The notes below the pieces were generated by a model. That model was not told the DNA's origin. It did no database searches and worked only from the letters and a program-made list of their open reading frames with translations. From assembly GCA_003216435.1 (NCBI GenBank), contig QCIW01000010.1:1-43904 (forward strand): 43,904 bases of DNA, read 5' to 3'. Source of the stretch: Prochlorococcus sp. AG-402-N21 (GTDB taxonomy: Bacteria > Cyanobacteriota > Cyanobacteriia > PCC-6307 > Cyanobiaceae). Both the position numbers and the translations under genes were made by a program. Shown one piece after another: positions 18,214 through 29,673 of the stretch (the first letter of the stretch is position 1; the number at the start of each line of letters is the position of its first letter).

Positions 18214-18463
18214 ATCCATCTCGACATATTTTCCCATGATCCATTGCCCAATTAAGCAAAGCAACTCTGTTTTTTGAACCAGTTTTCGTAAACATATTGC
18301 TCACATGATTATCTACAGTCCTTTTACTTATTGTAAGTTTCTTGGCAATTTCCTGATTTGTAAGACCATCAGCGACAAGCTCAATGATTTCCATCTCTCT
18401 TGCAGAGAGGCCCATATGAGCTGAATTGGAGATTTCCCCTGTGAACATGACCTCCTCTTTCAA
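18167..18463 (-). CDS. pedR: LuxR-type redox regulator PedR
   Basis: A 98-residue protein consisting almost only of a LuxR/GerE helix-turn-helix: LSAREMEIIELVADGLTNQE, then KRTVDNHVSNMFTKTGSKNR. It lacks a receiver domain. Its size and architecture match PedR, a cyanobacterial regulator whose activity falls when thioredoxin reduces it under electron flow from photosynthesis. Cysteines occur only in the tail, C80, C86 and C87 (numbered from the first Met); one or more could form the redox switch. A second Met at codon 6 (18448) is an alternative start. It diverges from metF over 71 bases and overlaps the small gene at 18013 tail to tail. Confidence 0.82.
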   Translation of the reverse strand: MKEEVMFTGEISNSAHMGLSAREMEIIELVADGLTNQEIAKKLTISKRTVDNHVSNMFTKTGSKNRVALLNWAMDHGKICRDGFNCCSLPDDEPSENS

Positions 18464-18534
18464 CTCTTTTGACTCATATTAAGCAAACTCACGCATTTAA
18501 TCACCGATAGTAATTTTCTGATCATAAAAGAAAA

Positions 18535-19425
18535 ATGAAATCATCTCTCCAAAAACGTCTTGAATCCGGAAAAATCACCATCACGGCTGAGATAATGCCC
18601 CCAAGAGGAGCTGATCCATCTCTGGCGCTATCAAATGGAAAAAAACTTAAGAAATATGTGCATGGCATAAACGTTACAGATTGCAGCAGAGCAATTATCA
18701 GAATGAGCAGCTTAGCTTTATGCAAATTATTCAAAGAAGAAGGTCTTGAACCAATATTCCAAATGTCATGTAGAGATAGAAACCGGATTGGATTACAAGC
18801 TGATCTTCTTGGAGCAAATGCCCTTGGAATCCAAAATTTGCTTTGTCTCACAGGTGATCCTGTGAGGATTGGCGATCAACCAGACGCAAAATCAGTCCAT
18901 GAATATGATTCTATAAAGCTTCTCAAGCAAGTTTCTAATTTTAATAAAGGTCTAGATCCTGTTTCAAATGAATTACCTGATGGCTCTACAGAATTATTTG
19001 CAGGGGCTGCTGCTGATCCAAATTGCAGGGGTTTTGATGGTCTTAGAAGAAGAATAGAACTTAAAAAAAATGCTGGCGCTTGTTTTCTCCAAACTCAAAT
19101 GGTTATGGATCCCAAAGTACTAGAGCGTTTTTGTAAAGAAATTGCAGACCCCTTAGAGATAAAAGTTCTTGCAGGTGTGTTTTTATTGAAATCAGCCAAA
19201 AATGCAAGTTTCATTAATCGAGTAGTTCCAGGAGCAGCAATACCTAATTCAATAATTGAAAGGCTCGATCAAGCTTCAGATCCATTTGCAGAAGGAGTAG
19301 CAATCGCTGCAGAGCAAATCAGAAGTTTTGTGGGATTAAGTCAAGGGGTTCACATAATGGCAGTTAAAGCCGAAAGCTCTATTCCCGAAATAATTGAAAA
19401 GGCAAATATTAATTTGAACCAGTGA
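18535..19425 (+). CDS. metF: 5,10-Methylenetetrahydrofolate reductase (MetF)
   Basis: Flavoprotein reducing methylene-THF to methyl-THF for methionine synthesis; 296 residues, the size of bacterial MetF. The N-terminal ITAEIMPPRG corresponds to the family strand bearing the catalytic Glu. NVTDCSRAIIRMSS and IFQMSCRDRNRIGLQADLLG match the conserved core, and NLLCLTGDPVRIGD fits the FAD-binding region. FLQTQMVMD and VLAGVFLLKSAKNASFIN complete the barrel. It diverges from pedR and its 3' end overlaps the convergent nucleotidyltransferase gene by 17 bases. Confidence 0.9.
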   Translation: MKSSLQKRLESGKITITAEIMPPRGADPSLALSNGKKLKKYVHGINVTDCSRAIIRMSSLALCKLFKEEGLEPIFQMSCRDRNRIGLQADLLGANALGIQNLLCLTGDPVRIGDQPDAKSVHEYDSIKLLKQVSNFNKGLDPVSNELPDGSTELFAGAAADPNCRGFDGLRRRIELKKNAGACFLQTQMVMDPKVLERFCKEIADPLEIKVLAGVFLLKSAKNASFINRVVPGAAIPNSIIERLDQASDPFAEGVAIAAEQIRSFVGLSQGVHIMAVKAESSIPEIIEKANINLNQ

Positions 19426-20587
19426 TCAAATCTGTTCCTAGCAACTCTGCCATAGCCTTTTGCTGAGGTGAAGGTTCTCCTAGATCTTGTCTTCTAGCAT
19501 CAGTGATAAGCCAATCCAAAGCAGCTTCTTGAAGATCAAGATGATCGCCATTTTTATCTACGCAATATCTACCAAAAACCAATTTTTCAACAAGTTGAAC
19601 TCCTGGGCCTATTCGCGAATAATCAAAAATAATCGAATTATCTATAGTCGCACCTTCACAAATACAACAACTTGGTCCAATCATTGAAGGACCAATAATC
19701 GTTGCACCATCTTCAATACGAGTCATTCCTCCTACATAAACTGGGCCCTGAACATTTATCTTGTCCCAATTAGCCGCAACATTGAGCCCTGTGAATACAC
19801 CAGGTATGACTTGCTTACCCGGTATATCAACTTGACGAACTTCTCCAAGAAGAACACTACGAATAGCCTTCCAATAATCAGGTACTTTCCCAATATCAAC
19901 CCACTCAAAATCCATAGGAAGCGCATAAAATGAAGCACCTATATCTACTAACTTAGGAAATAAATCTGAGCCAATATCAAATGGTTTTGATGAAGGGATA
20001 TGGTCAAAAATCTCTGGTTCAAACAAATATATTCCAGTATTAATCATATTTCCAAGAGCTAAATCTATAGATGGTTTTTCTTGAAAAGCTTTTACACGAT
20101 CATCATCATCGGTTACAACAACTCCGTAGCTACTAACTTGATCTTTAGGGACTCTTTTAGTCACCAAGCTCGCTAAAGAGCCTTTTTCCTTATGTCGTTT
20201 AACTGCTTCTGAAAGATCAAGATCTATTAATGCATCTCCACAAAGAACAACAAAAGTATCATCAAAAAATTGTTGGAAATCCTGAATTTTTTTTAGGCCT
20301 CCTGCAGAACCAAGTGCATCCCCAATTAATTCGCCATCTTCTATTCGACCTTCAAAGCTATAAGCAATCTCTACACCAAATCTTTGCCCATCACGAAAAT
20401 AATTTTCAATCTCTTCAGCTAAATGAGAGACATTCACCATGACTTCCGTGAAACCATGCTCCTTGAGCAACTCCAACAGAAACTCCATAACAGGTTTCTG
20501 GAGGATTGGAATCATTGGCTTGGGAATCACATGAGTGATGGGCTGAACTCGAGTTCCTTTCCCTGCCGCCAGGATCATCGCCTTCAT
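19409..20587 (-). CDS. Sugar-phosphate nucleotidyltransferase (NDP-sugar pyrophosphorylase)
   Basis: A 392-residue enzyme with an N-terminal nucleotidyltransferase domain and a C-terminal left-handed beta-helix. The signature MKAMILAAGKGTRVQPITHV starts the protein; KPMIPILQKPVMEF binds the sugar phosphate and FVVLCGDALIDLDL carries the metal-binding Asp. Hexapeptide-like repeats appear after residue 260, for example GATIIGPSMIGPSCCICEGATI. Close relatives are called mannose-1-phosphate guanylyltransferase or glucose-1-phosphate nucleotidyltransferase; sequence alone does not fix the sugar or base. It lies downstream of scpA (56 bases) and overlaps metF by 17 bases. Confidence 0.88.
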   Translation of the reverse strand: MKAMILAAGKGTRVQPITHVIPKPMIPILQKPVMEFLLELLKEHGFTEVMVNVSHLAEEIENYFRDGQRFGVEIAYSFEGRIEDGELIGDALGSAGGLKKIQDFQQFFDDTFVVLCGDALIDLDLSEAVKRHKEKGSLASLVTKRVPKDQVSSYGVVVTDDDDRVKAFQEKPSIDLALGNMINTGIYLFEPEIFDHIPSSKPFDIGSDLFPKLVDIGASFYALPMDFEWVDIGKVPDYWKAIRSVLLGEVRQVDIPGKQVIPGVFTGLNVAANWDKINVQGPVYVGGMTRIEDGATIIGPSMIGPSCCICEGATIDNSIIFDYSRIGPGVQLVEKLVFGRYCVDKNGDHLDLQEAALDWLITDARRQDLGEPSPQQKAMAELLGTDLITGSN

Positions 20588-20643
20588 TGGCGTTGTAGGC
20601 CTCAGCTAATTAAGCAAACCTATAATGACACTTAACCTGCACC

Positions 20644-21543
20644 CTACGCGGCAGTTAACGAAGTATCTGGTACTTCCATTTTTTCAAATGGCAGTTGAGC
20701 AACCATTCCTGGAGAAAGTATTCTCTTTAATTTCAACTTTCCAAAAAGAGAATCTTGCTGTTTTAATTCGATTTTCCCTTGAGAACTCAAAAAGAGTAGA
20801 GCCCAAAAAACACCCACACGATCAGTATCCAAATTATCTGCAGCATGATTTGTCCAAAGTTCTACTAACCAATCAAAATCTACCCAATGCAATGCTTCTT
20901 CCCAATTATTTAGATAAATACCTAAAGCAGCTGTAGTCTCTGGCAAATTTTCTTTATGCGCCAGTGATGTTACTTGAGAAATGATTTCTCTATCACTAAA
21001 TCTTTTTTGTCGCTTTCGTCTACGATTATTTAACTCATCGGATTCTATTGATTCAGCTATAGATTCTAATTGAGCTATTAATTCGCCAAGAGTTACTGGT
21101 CTTTTTAGAGGTGGAGGAGCTACAGGTCTTCTAGTCAAGATTCTTTCGGGTCTGCTAGGTAAATCAAAACTTGCGTCTAACCAACCTTGTTCGGGTATTT
21201 CTAAATCAAAAGAATCTTCTTCACATAATTGAGCAGGAAAAGTTTCTGCTTCAAGAACCTCTGCCTTTAATGAAACTAAAACCGAAGCAGCCAAAAATGC
21301 TTCACTACTTTCCGCTAAATCAATTTCATAGCTTCCACCTTTTAAACCAATTTCCGAGGCAACCCTCCTAGGAACATCGATACGTTGTCGTAATTGATCT
21401 AAGAAACCATCCACAACTGGTATTACATCAACATCCCATGGATCAATATCACCTCTCTCTGCCGCATCCCTTAAAAGGCGAATAGCAAATCTCGCGCCTG
21501 AATCAATCTGATTTTGTGCACCAAATACATGCAATGGAAACAA
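20644..21543 (-). CDS. scpA: Segregation and condensation protein A (ScpA)
   Basis: Kleisin subunit of the bacterial SMC condensin, 299 residues. The N-terminal kleisin region reads SGARFAIRLLRDAAERGDID and then WDVDVIPVVDGFLDQL, and a hydrophobic/acidic helix DLAESSEAFLAASVLVSLKA is typical. The middle is a charged linker with RRKRQKRF. The C-terminal winged-helix region is VGVFWALLFLSSQGKIELKQ, expected to bind the SMC head. ScpB and Smc are not in the window. It lies after ndhD's 3' end on the same strand with a 74-base gap, so it may be independently expressed. Confidence 0.9.
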   Translation of the reverse strand: MFPLHVFGAQNQIDSGARFAIRLLRDAAERGDIDPWDVDVIPVVDGFLDQLRQRIDVPRRVASEIGLKGGSYEIDLAESSEAFLAASVLVSLKAEVLEAETFPAQLCEEDSFDLEIPEQGWLDASFDLPSRPERILTRRPVAPPPLKRPVTLGELIAQLESIAESIESDELNNRRRKRQKRFSDREIISQVTSLAHKENLPETTAALGIYLNNWEEALHWVDFDWLVELWTNHAADNLDTDRVGVFWALLFLSSQGKIELKQQDSLFGKLKLKRILSPGMVAQLPFEKMEVPDTSLTAA

Positions 21544-21617
21544 GAAGCTAAGAGAAATTTATCTAGATAATCAATGCAATGCCATAGATCTATTGAACTA
21601 AACAAAATAAAAAATAA

Positions 21618-23225
21618 TTAGTTTATTTTTGGAGAAACAAATCCTGGACTGAAATTCAATGAAGCAAGAAGATCTTTTGAACGACTGTCTATTCTCTCTA
21701 TAGCTCCTAAATCTCTTTTCACTAAGCCATCAATAGAAGCTATATAAGAATCCGTCATAATTCTTGGATACAAGCCAATCCCAACGATTGGTACAAGCAA
21801 AGATCCGATGATATAAATTTCACGGGGCTCAGCATCAACCAATTTGGCCTTTGTCGTTAATTCTGAATTCTCTTTGCCAAAGAAAATTTCTCTAAGCATA
21901 GATAGCAAATAAATAGGTGTAAGGATGACACCAATAGCTGCAAAACCAGCCATTACAACCCTGAAAGGCAATGTATAGACCTCATCAGTCACAAATCCCG
22001 CGAAAACCATTAATTCCGACACAAAGCCGCTCATACCAGGTAAAGCCAAAGATGCCAAAGAACAAGCAGTCCATAAAGCAAACATTATTTTCATTTTCTG
22101 CCCGACTCCACCCATTTCATTTAATTGAAGAGTTTTTGTTCGGTCATATGTCGCTCCCACTAAAAAGAAAAGACTCGCTCCTATTAATCCATGACTAATC
22201 ATCTGAAGCATTGCTCCACTTGTCCCCAAAGAACTAAAACTTCCTATCCCAATTAACACAAAGCCCATGTGACTGATAGAACTATAAGCAATCTTTCTTT
22301 TTAAATTTCTCTGCGCAAAAGAAGTCAAAGCTGCATAAATAATATTTACGACACCAAGAACTATTAATAAAGGGGCAAACTGCGCATGAGCTTCAGGTAA
22401 AAGTTGCGCATTAAACCTCAAAAGTGCATATCCACCCATCTTTAATAAAATTCCAGCTAGAAGCATATGTACAGGGGCAGTCGCTTCACCATGAGCATCT
22501 GGGAGCCAGGTGTGGAGAGGAACTATTGGTAACTTGACGCCAAATGCAATTAATAAACCTCCATAACAAAGTAATTGAAAACCTTTATCAAATCCCTGTT
22601 CAGCAAGATGTGTATATTCAAAATTTGGTGTCCCTCCACCAAAGAAACCCATCCCAAGTGCTGCCAATAAAATAAATAATGAGCTGCCAGCTGTATAAAT
22701 AATGAATTTAGTAGCCGCATATTGCCTCTTTTTCCCTCCCCAAATAGCCAAAAGTAAATAAACAGGTAAAAGTTCAAGTTCCCAAGCTAAGAAAAAAAGC
22801 AACATATCTTGGACTGCAAAAACTGCAATTTGTCCCCCATCCATTGCCAGTATCAGGAAAAAAAATAACTTGGGCTTAAAAGTGACTGGCCATGCCGCTA
22901 ATACAGCTAAAGCAGTAATAAAGCTACTAAGTAATATCAATGGCATTGAAAGTCCATCTGCACCAACAGCCCACGTCAAACCAAGCTGAGGTAACCAATT
23001 AACTTTTTCGGCAAGCTGTAAACCTTCTTCAGTCGTGTCATAGCCTGATATATAAGCAATTACTGTTATTAAAAATGTAATTAGAGAAATACCCAAAGCA
23101 AACCATCGAACCTTCTTCCCATCTCCTTCATCTGGAAAGAAAGGAACAATTAAAGCCCCAACAATTGGGAAGAAAATTGAAAAACTTAACCAAGGAAAAT
23201 CAGCATTCAACATTTCTTGATTCAT
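21618..23225 (-). CDS. ndhD: NDH-1 subunit D1 (NdhD, chain 4)
   Basis: Proton-pumping membrane subunit homologous to NuoM/ND4, about 535 residues with some 14 helices. Diagnostic stretches are [36 protein letters not shown] with the conserved Glu, [20 protein letters not shown] with the conserved Lys, and [15 protein letters not shown]. It is of the NdhD1/D2 type paired with NdhF1, serving respiration and cyclic electron flow. Possible starts are GTG 23270, ATG 23225 and ATG 23213; I use 23225, because the domain starts at [18 protein letters not shown]. The 19-bp element shared with ndhF lies upstream at 23285-23303. Confidence 0.95.
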   Translation of the reverse strand: MNQEMLNADFPWLSFSIFFPIVGALIVPFFPDEGDGKKVRWFALGISLITFLITVIAYISGYDTTEEGLQLAEKVNWLPQLGLTWAVGADGLSMPLILLSSFITALAVLAAWPVTFKPKLFFFLILAMDGGQIAVFAVQDMLLFFLAWELELLPVYLLLAIWGGKKRQYAATKFIIYTAGSSLFILLAALGMGFFGGGTPNFEYTHLAEQGFDKGFQLLCYGGLLIAFGVKLPIVPLHTWLPDAHGEATAPVHMLLAGILLKMGGYALLRFNAQLLPEAHAQFAPLLIVLGVVNIIYAALTSFAQRNLKRKIAYSSISHMGFVLIGIGSFSSLGTSGAMLQMISHGLIGASLFFLVGATYDRTKTLQLNEMGGVGQKMKIMFALWTACSLASLALPGMSGFVSELMVFAGFVTDEVYTLPFRVVMAGFAAIGVILTPIYLLSMLREIFFGKENSELTTKAKLVDAEPREIYIIGSLLVPIVGIGLYPRIMTDSYIASIDGLVKRDLGAIERIDSRSKDLLASLNFSPGFVSPKIN

Positions 23226-23284
23226 AAGCGAGCCAAACAAAAAAATTGCATTACCAGCAAAATGGAACACTTATAAAATTTTTG

Positions 23285-23303
23285 TTACTTATTGGAGTGT
23301 AGA
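23285..23303 (-). repeat. 19-bp element upstream of ndhD, identical copy before ndhF
   Basis: On the minus strand this reads TCTACACTCCAATAAGTAA and is identical to 25386-25404 upstream of ndhF. TACACT could serve as a -10 hexamer with transcription starting in the following bases. Here the element ends 60 bases before ATG 23225, or 14 bases before GTG 23270. Flanking bases are not conserved apart from one T-rich position, so a duplicated promoter or RNA site is more likely than a recent long duplication. Confidence 0.6.
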
Positions 23304-23359
23304 AATCCTGTGAGTTCTGGCATGAACTAGATAGGGGATGACACACAAAGTTTTAAAAC

Positions 23360-25375
23360 TCACAAAGGAGACGGTCCCAAAATCCCAAAAAGTGCAACAA
23401 GAGCTATTACCCCGCCAAAAACAATTAAGGCATAAAACTGAGCTCGGCCGGTTTCGAAATATTTAAGGCCTTCGCCACTGCCCAAGGTTAATAGACCAGT
23501 TAAATTAACTACTCCATCAACAACTTTAGCATCAACCTCTAAAACTTCTTTAGCTAACTTTCTACTTCCTTTGACAAATAATTTTTCATTAATATCATCT
23601 AAATACCATTTATTGACTAGGAACTTATTAAGCAAAGGATACCTTGATACTACTATTTCTTTTAAATCTATTCTATTTAAATAATAGGAATAAGTTGCTA
23701 AAGCAATTCCTGCACTTGAAATTGCAACCGAAGCTATTGCTAAAGGTAAAAATTCAATCCAAGCAAATCCTTCAGTCATTTCTATTGCCTCTTCAGCATT
23801 CAAAAGTGAAGCAAAGATGCTGTGCCAAGGTAATCCTAAGAAACCTATGAATACTGAAGGGACTGCTAAAGCTATTAAGGGATAAGTCATAGACCAAGGG
23901 GATTCATGCAATACACCTGAATGATGAGTCTCACTTTCCTCATCGATTTCTTTGCCAGCTGCAATCAAAAGCTCATTCTGCAGTTCTTCATTTTCTCCTC
24001 TAAAAGACCCTTCAAAAGTTAGAAAATAAAGCCTAAACATATAAAAAGCAGTCATACCAGCTGTAATAAAGCCTACAAACCAAAGAACTGGGAAACTATT
24101 AAAGGCCTCTCCTAAGATTTCATCTTTACTCCAAAAACCTGCCAAAGGGGGAATACCACTAATAGCGATACAACCAATTAAAAAAGTAATCGAGGTTATT
24201 GGCATCTTTTTGCGAAGCCCACCCATGAGTCTCATATCCTGAGCAAGTATTGGCTCATGCCCTACAACTTCTTCCATGGCATGAATAACCGATCCTGAGC
24301 ATAAGAAAAGCATTGCTTTGAAAAAAGCATGGGTTACCAAATGGAACATCCCTGCTATAGGGGCCCCACATCCCATAGCAAGCATCATGTAACCAAGTTG
24401 AGAAACAGTGCTATAAGCAAGTCCTTTTTTAAGATCCATTTGAGTTAGAGCAATTGATGCTCCTAAAAAACATGTAATAGAACCAACAATTGCTATTACA
24501 AATCCCACTATTGGAAATTGGCTATAAAGAGGTTCCAATCTTGCGACCAGAAATACTCCAGCAGCGACCATAGTCGCTGCATGAATTAATGCGGAGATAG
24601 GAGTAGGTCCTTCCATTGCATCAGGTAACCACACATGCAATGGAAACTGAGCAGATTTAGCCATTGGCCCCATAAAAACCAACAGACAAATTGTTATTGC
24701 TGCCCAAGCAGGTACCGTCCCAGAAGCCAGTGCATCAGATAGCCCTAAAGCGATTCCATTAAAATCAAAACTCCCCGTGGCCCAAAACAAACCAAGAATG
24801 CCCAATAACAGTCCGAAATCACCTACACGGTTAACAACAAAAGCCTTCTGAGCAGCATGCGCTGCGCCTTCTCTGTCATACCAAAAGCCAACAAGTAAAT
24901 ATGAACACATCCCAACTAATTCCCAAAATACATATATCTCCAGAAGGTTTGGACTCACGATCAAACCCAACATTGAACTACTGAACAATGCCAAATAAGT
25001 AAAGAAACGTACGTATCCTTGATCATGCGCCATATATCCATGGGAATAAATCATCACCAACAAAGCAATGGTTGTAACCAGAGAAAGCATTACAGCCCCC
25101 ATTGGATCAACTACAAAGCCCATAGGAAGAATGAAGCTGCCCGCACTTGCCCATACAAACAAATGCTCGATAGATCCAACTCCTGAAAATTGTTGAGCAA
25201 GTACCGCATAACTCAATACGGCAGAGATGCCTACCAATGAAATTAAAAATATTGCGACCGTTTTGCGTAGCCGATTAATTTGCTGATTAAAGCTTATTAA
25301 ACCCATTCCAGATACCACACCCCCAAAAAGAGGTAAGACTGGGATAAGCCAAGCGAGTTCTCCGGCCGATGGCAT
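23360..25375 (-). CDS. ndhF: NDH-1 subunit F1 (NdhF, chain 5)
   Basis: Distal proton-pumping membrane subunit homologous to NuoL/ND5; 671 residues with about 16 helices. Landmarks are FVVDPMGAVMLSLVTTIALL, LEIYVFWELVGMCSYLLVGF with the conserved Glu, KSAQFPLHVWLPDAMEGPTP, ALIHAATMVAAGVFLVARL, and YSTVSQLGYMMLAMGCG. The C-terminal part holds the long amphipathic helix region expected for NuoL-type proteins (from about residue 540). Start MPSAGELAWLIPVLPL at 25375. It precedes ndhD on the same strand, and zeta-carotene isomerase lies 50 bases upstream, so the three may be co-transcribed, with a local promoter suggested by the 19-bp element. Confidence 0.96.
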   Translation of the reverse strand: MPSAGELAWLIPVLPLFGGVVSGMGLISFNQQINRLRKTVAIFLISLVGISAVLSYAVLAQQFSGVGSIEHLFVWASAGSFILPMGFVVDPMGAVMLSLVTTIALLVMIYSHGYMAHDQGYVRFFTYLALFSSSMLGLIVSPNLLEIYVFWELVGMCSYLLVGFWYDREGAAHAAQKAFVVNRVGDFGLLLGILGLFWATGSFDFNGIALGLSDALASGTVPAWAAITICLLVFMGPMAKSAQFPLHVWLPDAMEGPTPISALIHAATMVAAGVFLVARLEPLYSQFPIVGFVIAIVGSITCFLGASIALTQMDLKKGLAYSTVSQLGYMMLAMGCGAPIAGMFHLVTHAFFKAMLFLCSGSVIHAMEEVVGHEPILAQDMRLMGGLRKKMPITSITFLIGCIAISGIPPLAGFWSKDEILGEAFNSFPVLWFVGFITAGMTAFYMFRLYFLTFEGSFRGENEELQNELLIAAGKEIDEESETHHSGVLHESPWSMTYPLIALAVPSVFIGFLGLPWHSIFASLLNAEEAIEMTEGFAWIEFLPLAIASVAISSAGIALATYSYYLNRIDLKEIVVSRYPLLNKFLVNKWYLDDINEKLFVKGSRKLAKEVLEVDAKVVDGVVNLTGLLTLGSGEGLKYFETGRAQFYALIVFGGVIALVALFGILGPSPL

Positions 25376-25385
25376 GCTGATAGTT

Positions 25386-25404
25386 TTACTTATTGGAGTG
25401 TAGA
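25386..25404 (-). repeat. 19-bp element upstream of ndhF, identical copy before ndhD
   Basis: Minus-strand TCTACACTCCAATAAGTAA, ending 10 bases before the ndhF ATG. If TACACT is a -10 box, the 5' leader of ndhF would be only about 15-20 bases. The element lies inside the 50-base gap between the zeta-carotene isomerase stop and ndhF, so it would let ndhF be transcribed separately from the upstream gene. Confidence 0.6.
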
Positions 25405-25425
25405 CATTTCATCGAAATAGTTCCT

Positions 25426-26145
25426 TTAAAAGAAATGGATAAATGATTTAATTCCTAATGAGAGAAAACGATGCGCCCACCACAAAAAGCCTATTGCAAT
25501 ACAAATACCAAGTTGGGAAGGCCTTATGAATTCTTTCAAATATAATTTTTGACTTCCATTAATGACAGCTAGAAAAGGAATAATGGAGGTTTTTTTTCTT
25601 AATTCCTCAAATTCATCACCAAACTTCGACTTCAATCGTTGATCTCCATGCCAAATAGCAAATAAATGATGACCTATTAAGCCTGCACAAGTGACCATCA
25701 TAAAACTACTTCCTATCCAAACTCCATGCGCAATGCACCATAGGATTTGCCCAATAGCCTGGGGATGCCTGCTTACTCGTATTATTCCTTCTCCATAAAG
25801 CCTAACTTTAGGTTTTTGCAAAGCAGGAATTTCCAAAAGATTATATGTAGCTGGATATAAAAACCAAAAACTAATTGCAGTTAAAATCCAAACAAATGAA
25901 ACCATCCCTGGAACGCCTTGGACATTCCATAACCGAATCCCGTCATATCTATGAATTAAAAAGTAACCAATCAAAACCCCTGCAGAAGGAATACTTGCCA
26001 AAGCAAAAATAAGCCTCCAGGCTCTTGGGCCAATCAAAGTTTCAGCTTTTGATCTGAGTGCTGCTCCTCCACTATGAATAATGGCAAAAGCTACTATTAA
26101 CCCCAACATCACTAAACTTGTGTGATGAATTTGACTGGGGAACAT
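25426..26145 (-). CDS. 15-cis-zeta-carotene isomerase (Z-ISO), NnrU family
   Basis: Membrane protein of the NnrU/DUF1295-like family, 239 residues from ATG 26145 with about six to seven helices. Several blocks match plant and cyanobacterial Z-ISO as I remember them: HTSLVMLGLIVAFAIIHSGG, HRYDGIRLWNVQGVPG, FWFLYPATYNLLEIPALQKP, RHPQAIGQILWCIAHGVWIG, and IGHHLFAIWHGDQRL. Conserved His in HSGG, RHPQ and GHH could be heme ligands, since Z-ISO is a heme b protein that isomerises the 15-cis bond of tri-cis zeta-carotene. A TTG at 26163 could add six residues. The nearby pds and psy genes support a carotenoid role. Confidence 0.8.
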   Translation of the reverse strand: MFPSQIHHTSLVMLGLIVAFAIIHSGGAALRSKAETLIGPRAWRLIFALASIPSAGVLIGYFLIHRYDGIRLWNVQGVPGMVSFVWILTAISFWFLYPATYNLLEIPALQKPKVRLYGEGIIRVSRHPQAIGQILWCIAHGVWIGSSFMMVTCAGLIGHHLFAIWHGDQRLKSKFGDEFEELRKKTSIIPFLAVINGSQKLYLKEFIRPSQLGICIAIGFLWWAHRFLSLGIKSFIHFF

Positions 26146-26240
26146 ATTGAAAAGATCTCGCAATTGACTTTTAAATTCTGCTCTGTAACAGTTAGCGCGT
26201 AAAGTTTTTAATCTGAGTTTGCGCCTAGATAGCTACAGCT

Positions 26241-27188
26241 ATGGCAGAACTGCCTTTTTCCCTCGATCAACTGCGAATACTCAAAGCAATAGTTAATGAG
26301 GGAAGCTTTAAAAAAGCTGCCGATAGTCTTTACGTGACTCAACCAGCTGTCAGCTTACAAATACAAAATCTAGAAAAACAATTAGAAATAACAATTTTTG
26401 ATAGAGGGGGAAGAAAAGCCCAACTAACTGAAGCGGGTAAATTATTAGTGGATTATTGTGAAAGAATTCTGGGTCAATGCCAAGAAGCTTGTAAAGCGAT
26501 TGAAGATTTAAACAATTTAAAAGGGGGTTCTCTAATAGTTGGCGCAAGCCAAACAACTGGGACTTATCTAATGCCTAGGATGATTGGACTATTTCGTCAA
26601 AAATATCCTTTAGTAGGAGTACAACTCCAAATCCATAGCACGAGAAGAACAGGCTGGAGCGTAGCTAATGGAACCATTGATTTAGCAATCATTGGAGGTC
26701 AACTTCCTATTGAATTGAATGAAAAACTAGAGGTTACTCCTTATGCAAATGATGAGCTTGCTCTTGTACTGCCTACACAACATCCTTTAGCTCAGGTAAA
26801 AGAAATACCCAAAAAAGATCTATATAAACTTTTGTTTGTTACTTTGGATAGTCAAGCTACAACAAGGAAAGTAGTAGATCAACTTTTAATGAATTCAGGA
26901 CTAGATGTACAACGTCTGCAAGTTGAAATGGAACTAAATTCATTTGAAGCTATAAAAAATGCTGTTCAATCTGGACTCGGAGCAGCATTCTTACCAGTTG
27001 TATCAATCGAAAGAGAATTATTAGCAGGAACAATTCACAAACAATCAGTTACAGGTTTAGAAGTTAAAAGAGAACTTAAACTAATCACCAATCCATGTCG
27101 TTATAGCTCAAGAGCTGCAGAAGCATTTAGAGAGGATATTCTACCCGTATTTGCAAATGCAAAATTACCTAAAAGTACAGAAAATTAG
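26241..27188 (+). CDS. rbcR: LysR-type regulator RbcR (Ycf30-like)
   Basis: LysR-family activator, 315 residues. The winged helix-turn-helix is [20 protein letters not shown], then [16 protein letters not shown] and [14 protein letters not shown]. The effector domain follows from about residue 95 with [20 protein letters not shown]. The length and close similarity to plastid Ycf30/RbcR proteins point to a regulator of RuBisCO and carbon-fixation genes, with a metabolite sensed by the effector domain. It diverges from the zeta-carotene isomerase gene over 95 bases and its TAG overlaps the stop of the DUF3172 gene (TTAG, 27185-27188). Confidence 0.87.
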   Translation: MAELPFSLDQLRILKAIVNEGSFKKAADSLYVTQPAVSLQIQNLEKQLEITIFDRGGRKAQLTEAGKLLVDYCERILGQCQEACKAIEDLNNLKGGSLIVGASQTTGTYLMPRMIGLFRQKYPLVGVQLQIHSTRRTGWSVANGTIDLAIIGGQLPIELNEKLEVTPYANDELALVLPTQHPLAQVKEIPKKDLYKLLFVTLDSQATTRKVVDQLLMNSGLDVQRLQVEMELNSFEAIKNAVQSGLGAAFLPVVSIERELLAGTIHKQSVTGLEVKRELKLITNPCRYSSRAAEAFREDILPVFANAKLPKSTEN

Positions 27189-27828
27189 AATCGTTTAGCC
27201 TCCTCACTTACACCGCCAGCATCATCCCCTTCTCCTTTAATAAGAAATTTATTGTCTTCAAAATCTGCTTGATAAACACATTTGACAATCGGTTTATCCC
27301 TCAAAGAACCTATATAAGCAAAAGTATTCATTCTCTGCTTACACTCTCGTACATCCTGACTAGAGATTGCTCCTTGTTGCTGTAATACAGTCCAATTTTC
27401 TCTTCTAATTACACATCCTGGTTGCAAAGCAGGTTGAGTAACAAAACTTGTGGATGGATTTAAAGTTGTAAAAATTTCAATGTCTTGCACGAATGCGCTT
27501 GCTCCATAACTTTTACAAATATCTGGGTCAGGTACAGCTAAATCCAATTGATTCTGACTTGCAATATTACCTGTAGAGCCACCTGTATTGGTACTAACCA
27601 AAGTTCCAAGACCAATACCTAAAACAAGAACTCCTGCAAGGATAGAAATAGTGCTTGTATTCAATTTGATTCCACCACCACCTGGAGGATTAGGTGGGCC
27701 CACTCGAGAATTAGACATATCTGAGCGATCTCTATAGGAAGGTCTAGAGGAATAACCTCTTTGCCCTCCCTCGCGGCGGCCATACCCTCTCCTTCCCGAA
27801 GAAGATGGTCTATTAGGAGGAGTCCTGC

Positions 27829-27832
<4 letters not shown>
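27185..27832 (-). CDS. RG/S-rich single-pass membrane protein, DUF3172-type
   Basis: A 215-residue protein of unknown function. The first 45 residues are rich in Arg, Gly, Ser and Tyr ([20 protein letters not shown]) and probably disordered. A Gly/Pro stretch PPNPPGGGG leads to one hydrophobic segment, [20 protein letters not shown]. The C-terminal domain carries the conserved-looking [46 protein letters not shown] and three or four cysteines. I recall it as a cyanobacterial DUF3172 family. It overlaps ndhM by four bases (27829-27832), suggesting coupled expression with an NDH-1 subunit. No function should be assumed. Confidence 0.75.

Positions 27833-29673
<1,841 letters not shown>

Noticed and set aside
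18522-18851. 109-codon open frame antisense to metF start
   Set aside because: Covers the conserved N terminus of metF; no sign of its own coding signal.
20621-20626. Perfect TATAAT on the plus strand, facing antisense to scpA
   Set aside because: No -35 at proper spacing, and such hexamers are expected dozens of times in an AT-rich window of this size.
20625-20936. 103-codon open frame antisense to the end of scpA
   Set aside because: Low-complexity translation from the complement of scpA; not convincing even with a TATAAT nearby.
26183-26203. Possible HLR1 (RpaB) site before rbcR, containing TGTAAC
   Set aside because: The second half-site is degenerate and spaced 14 rather than about 11 bases from the first.
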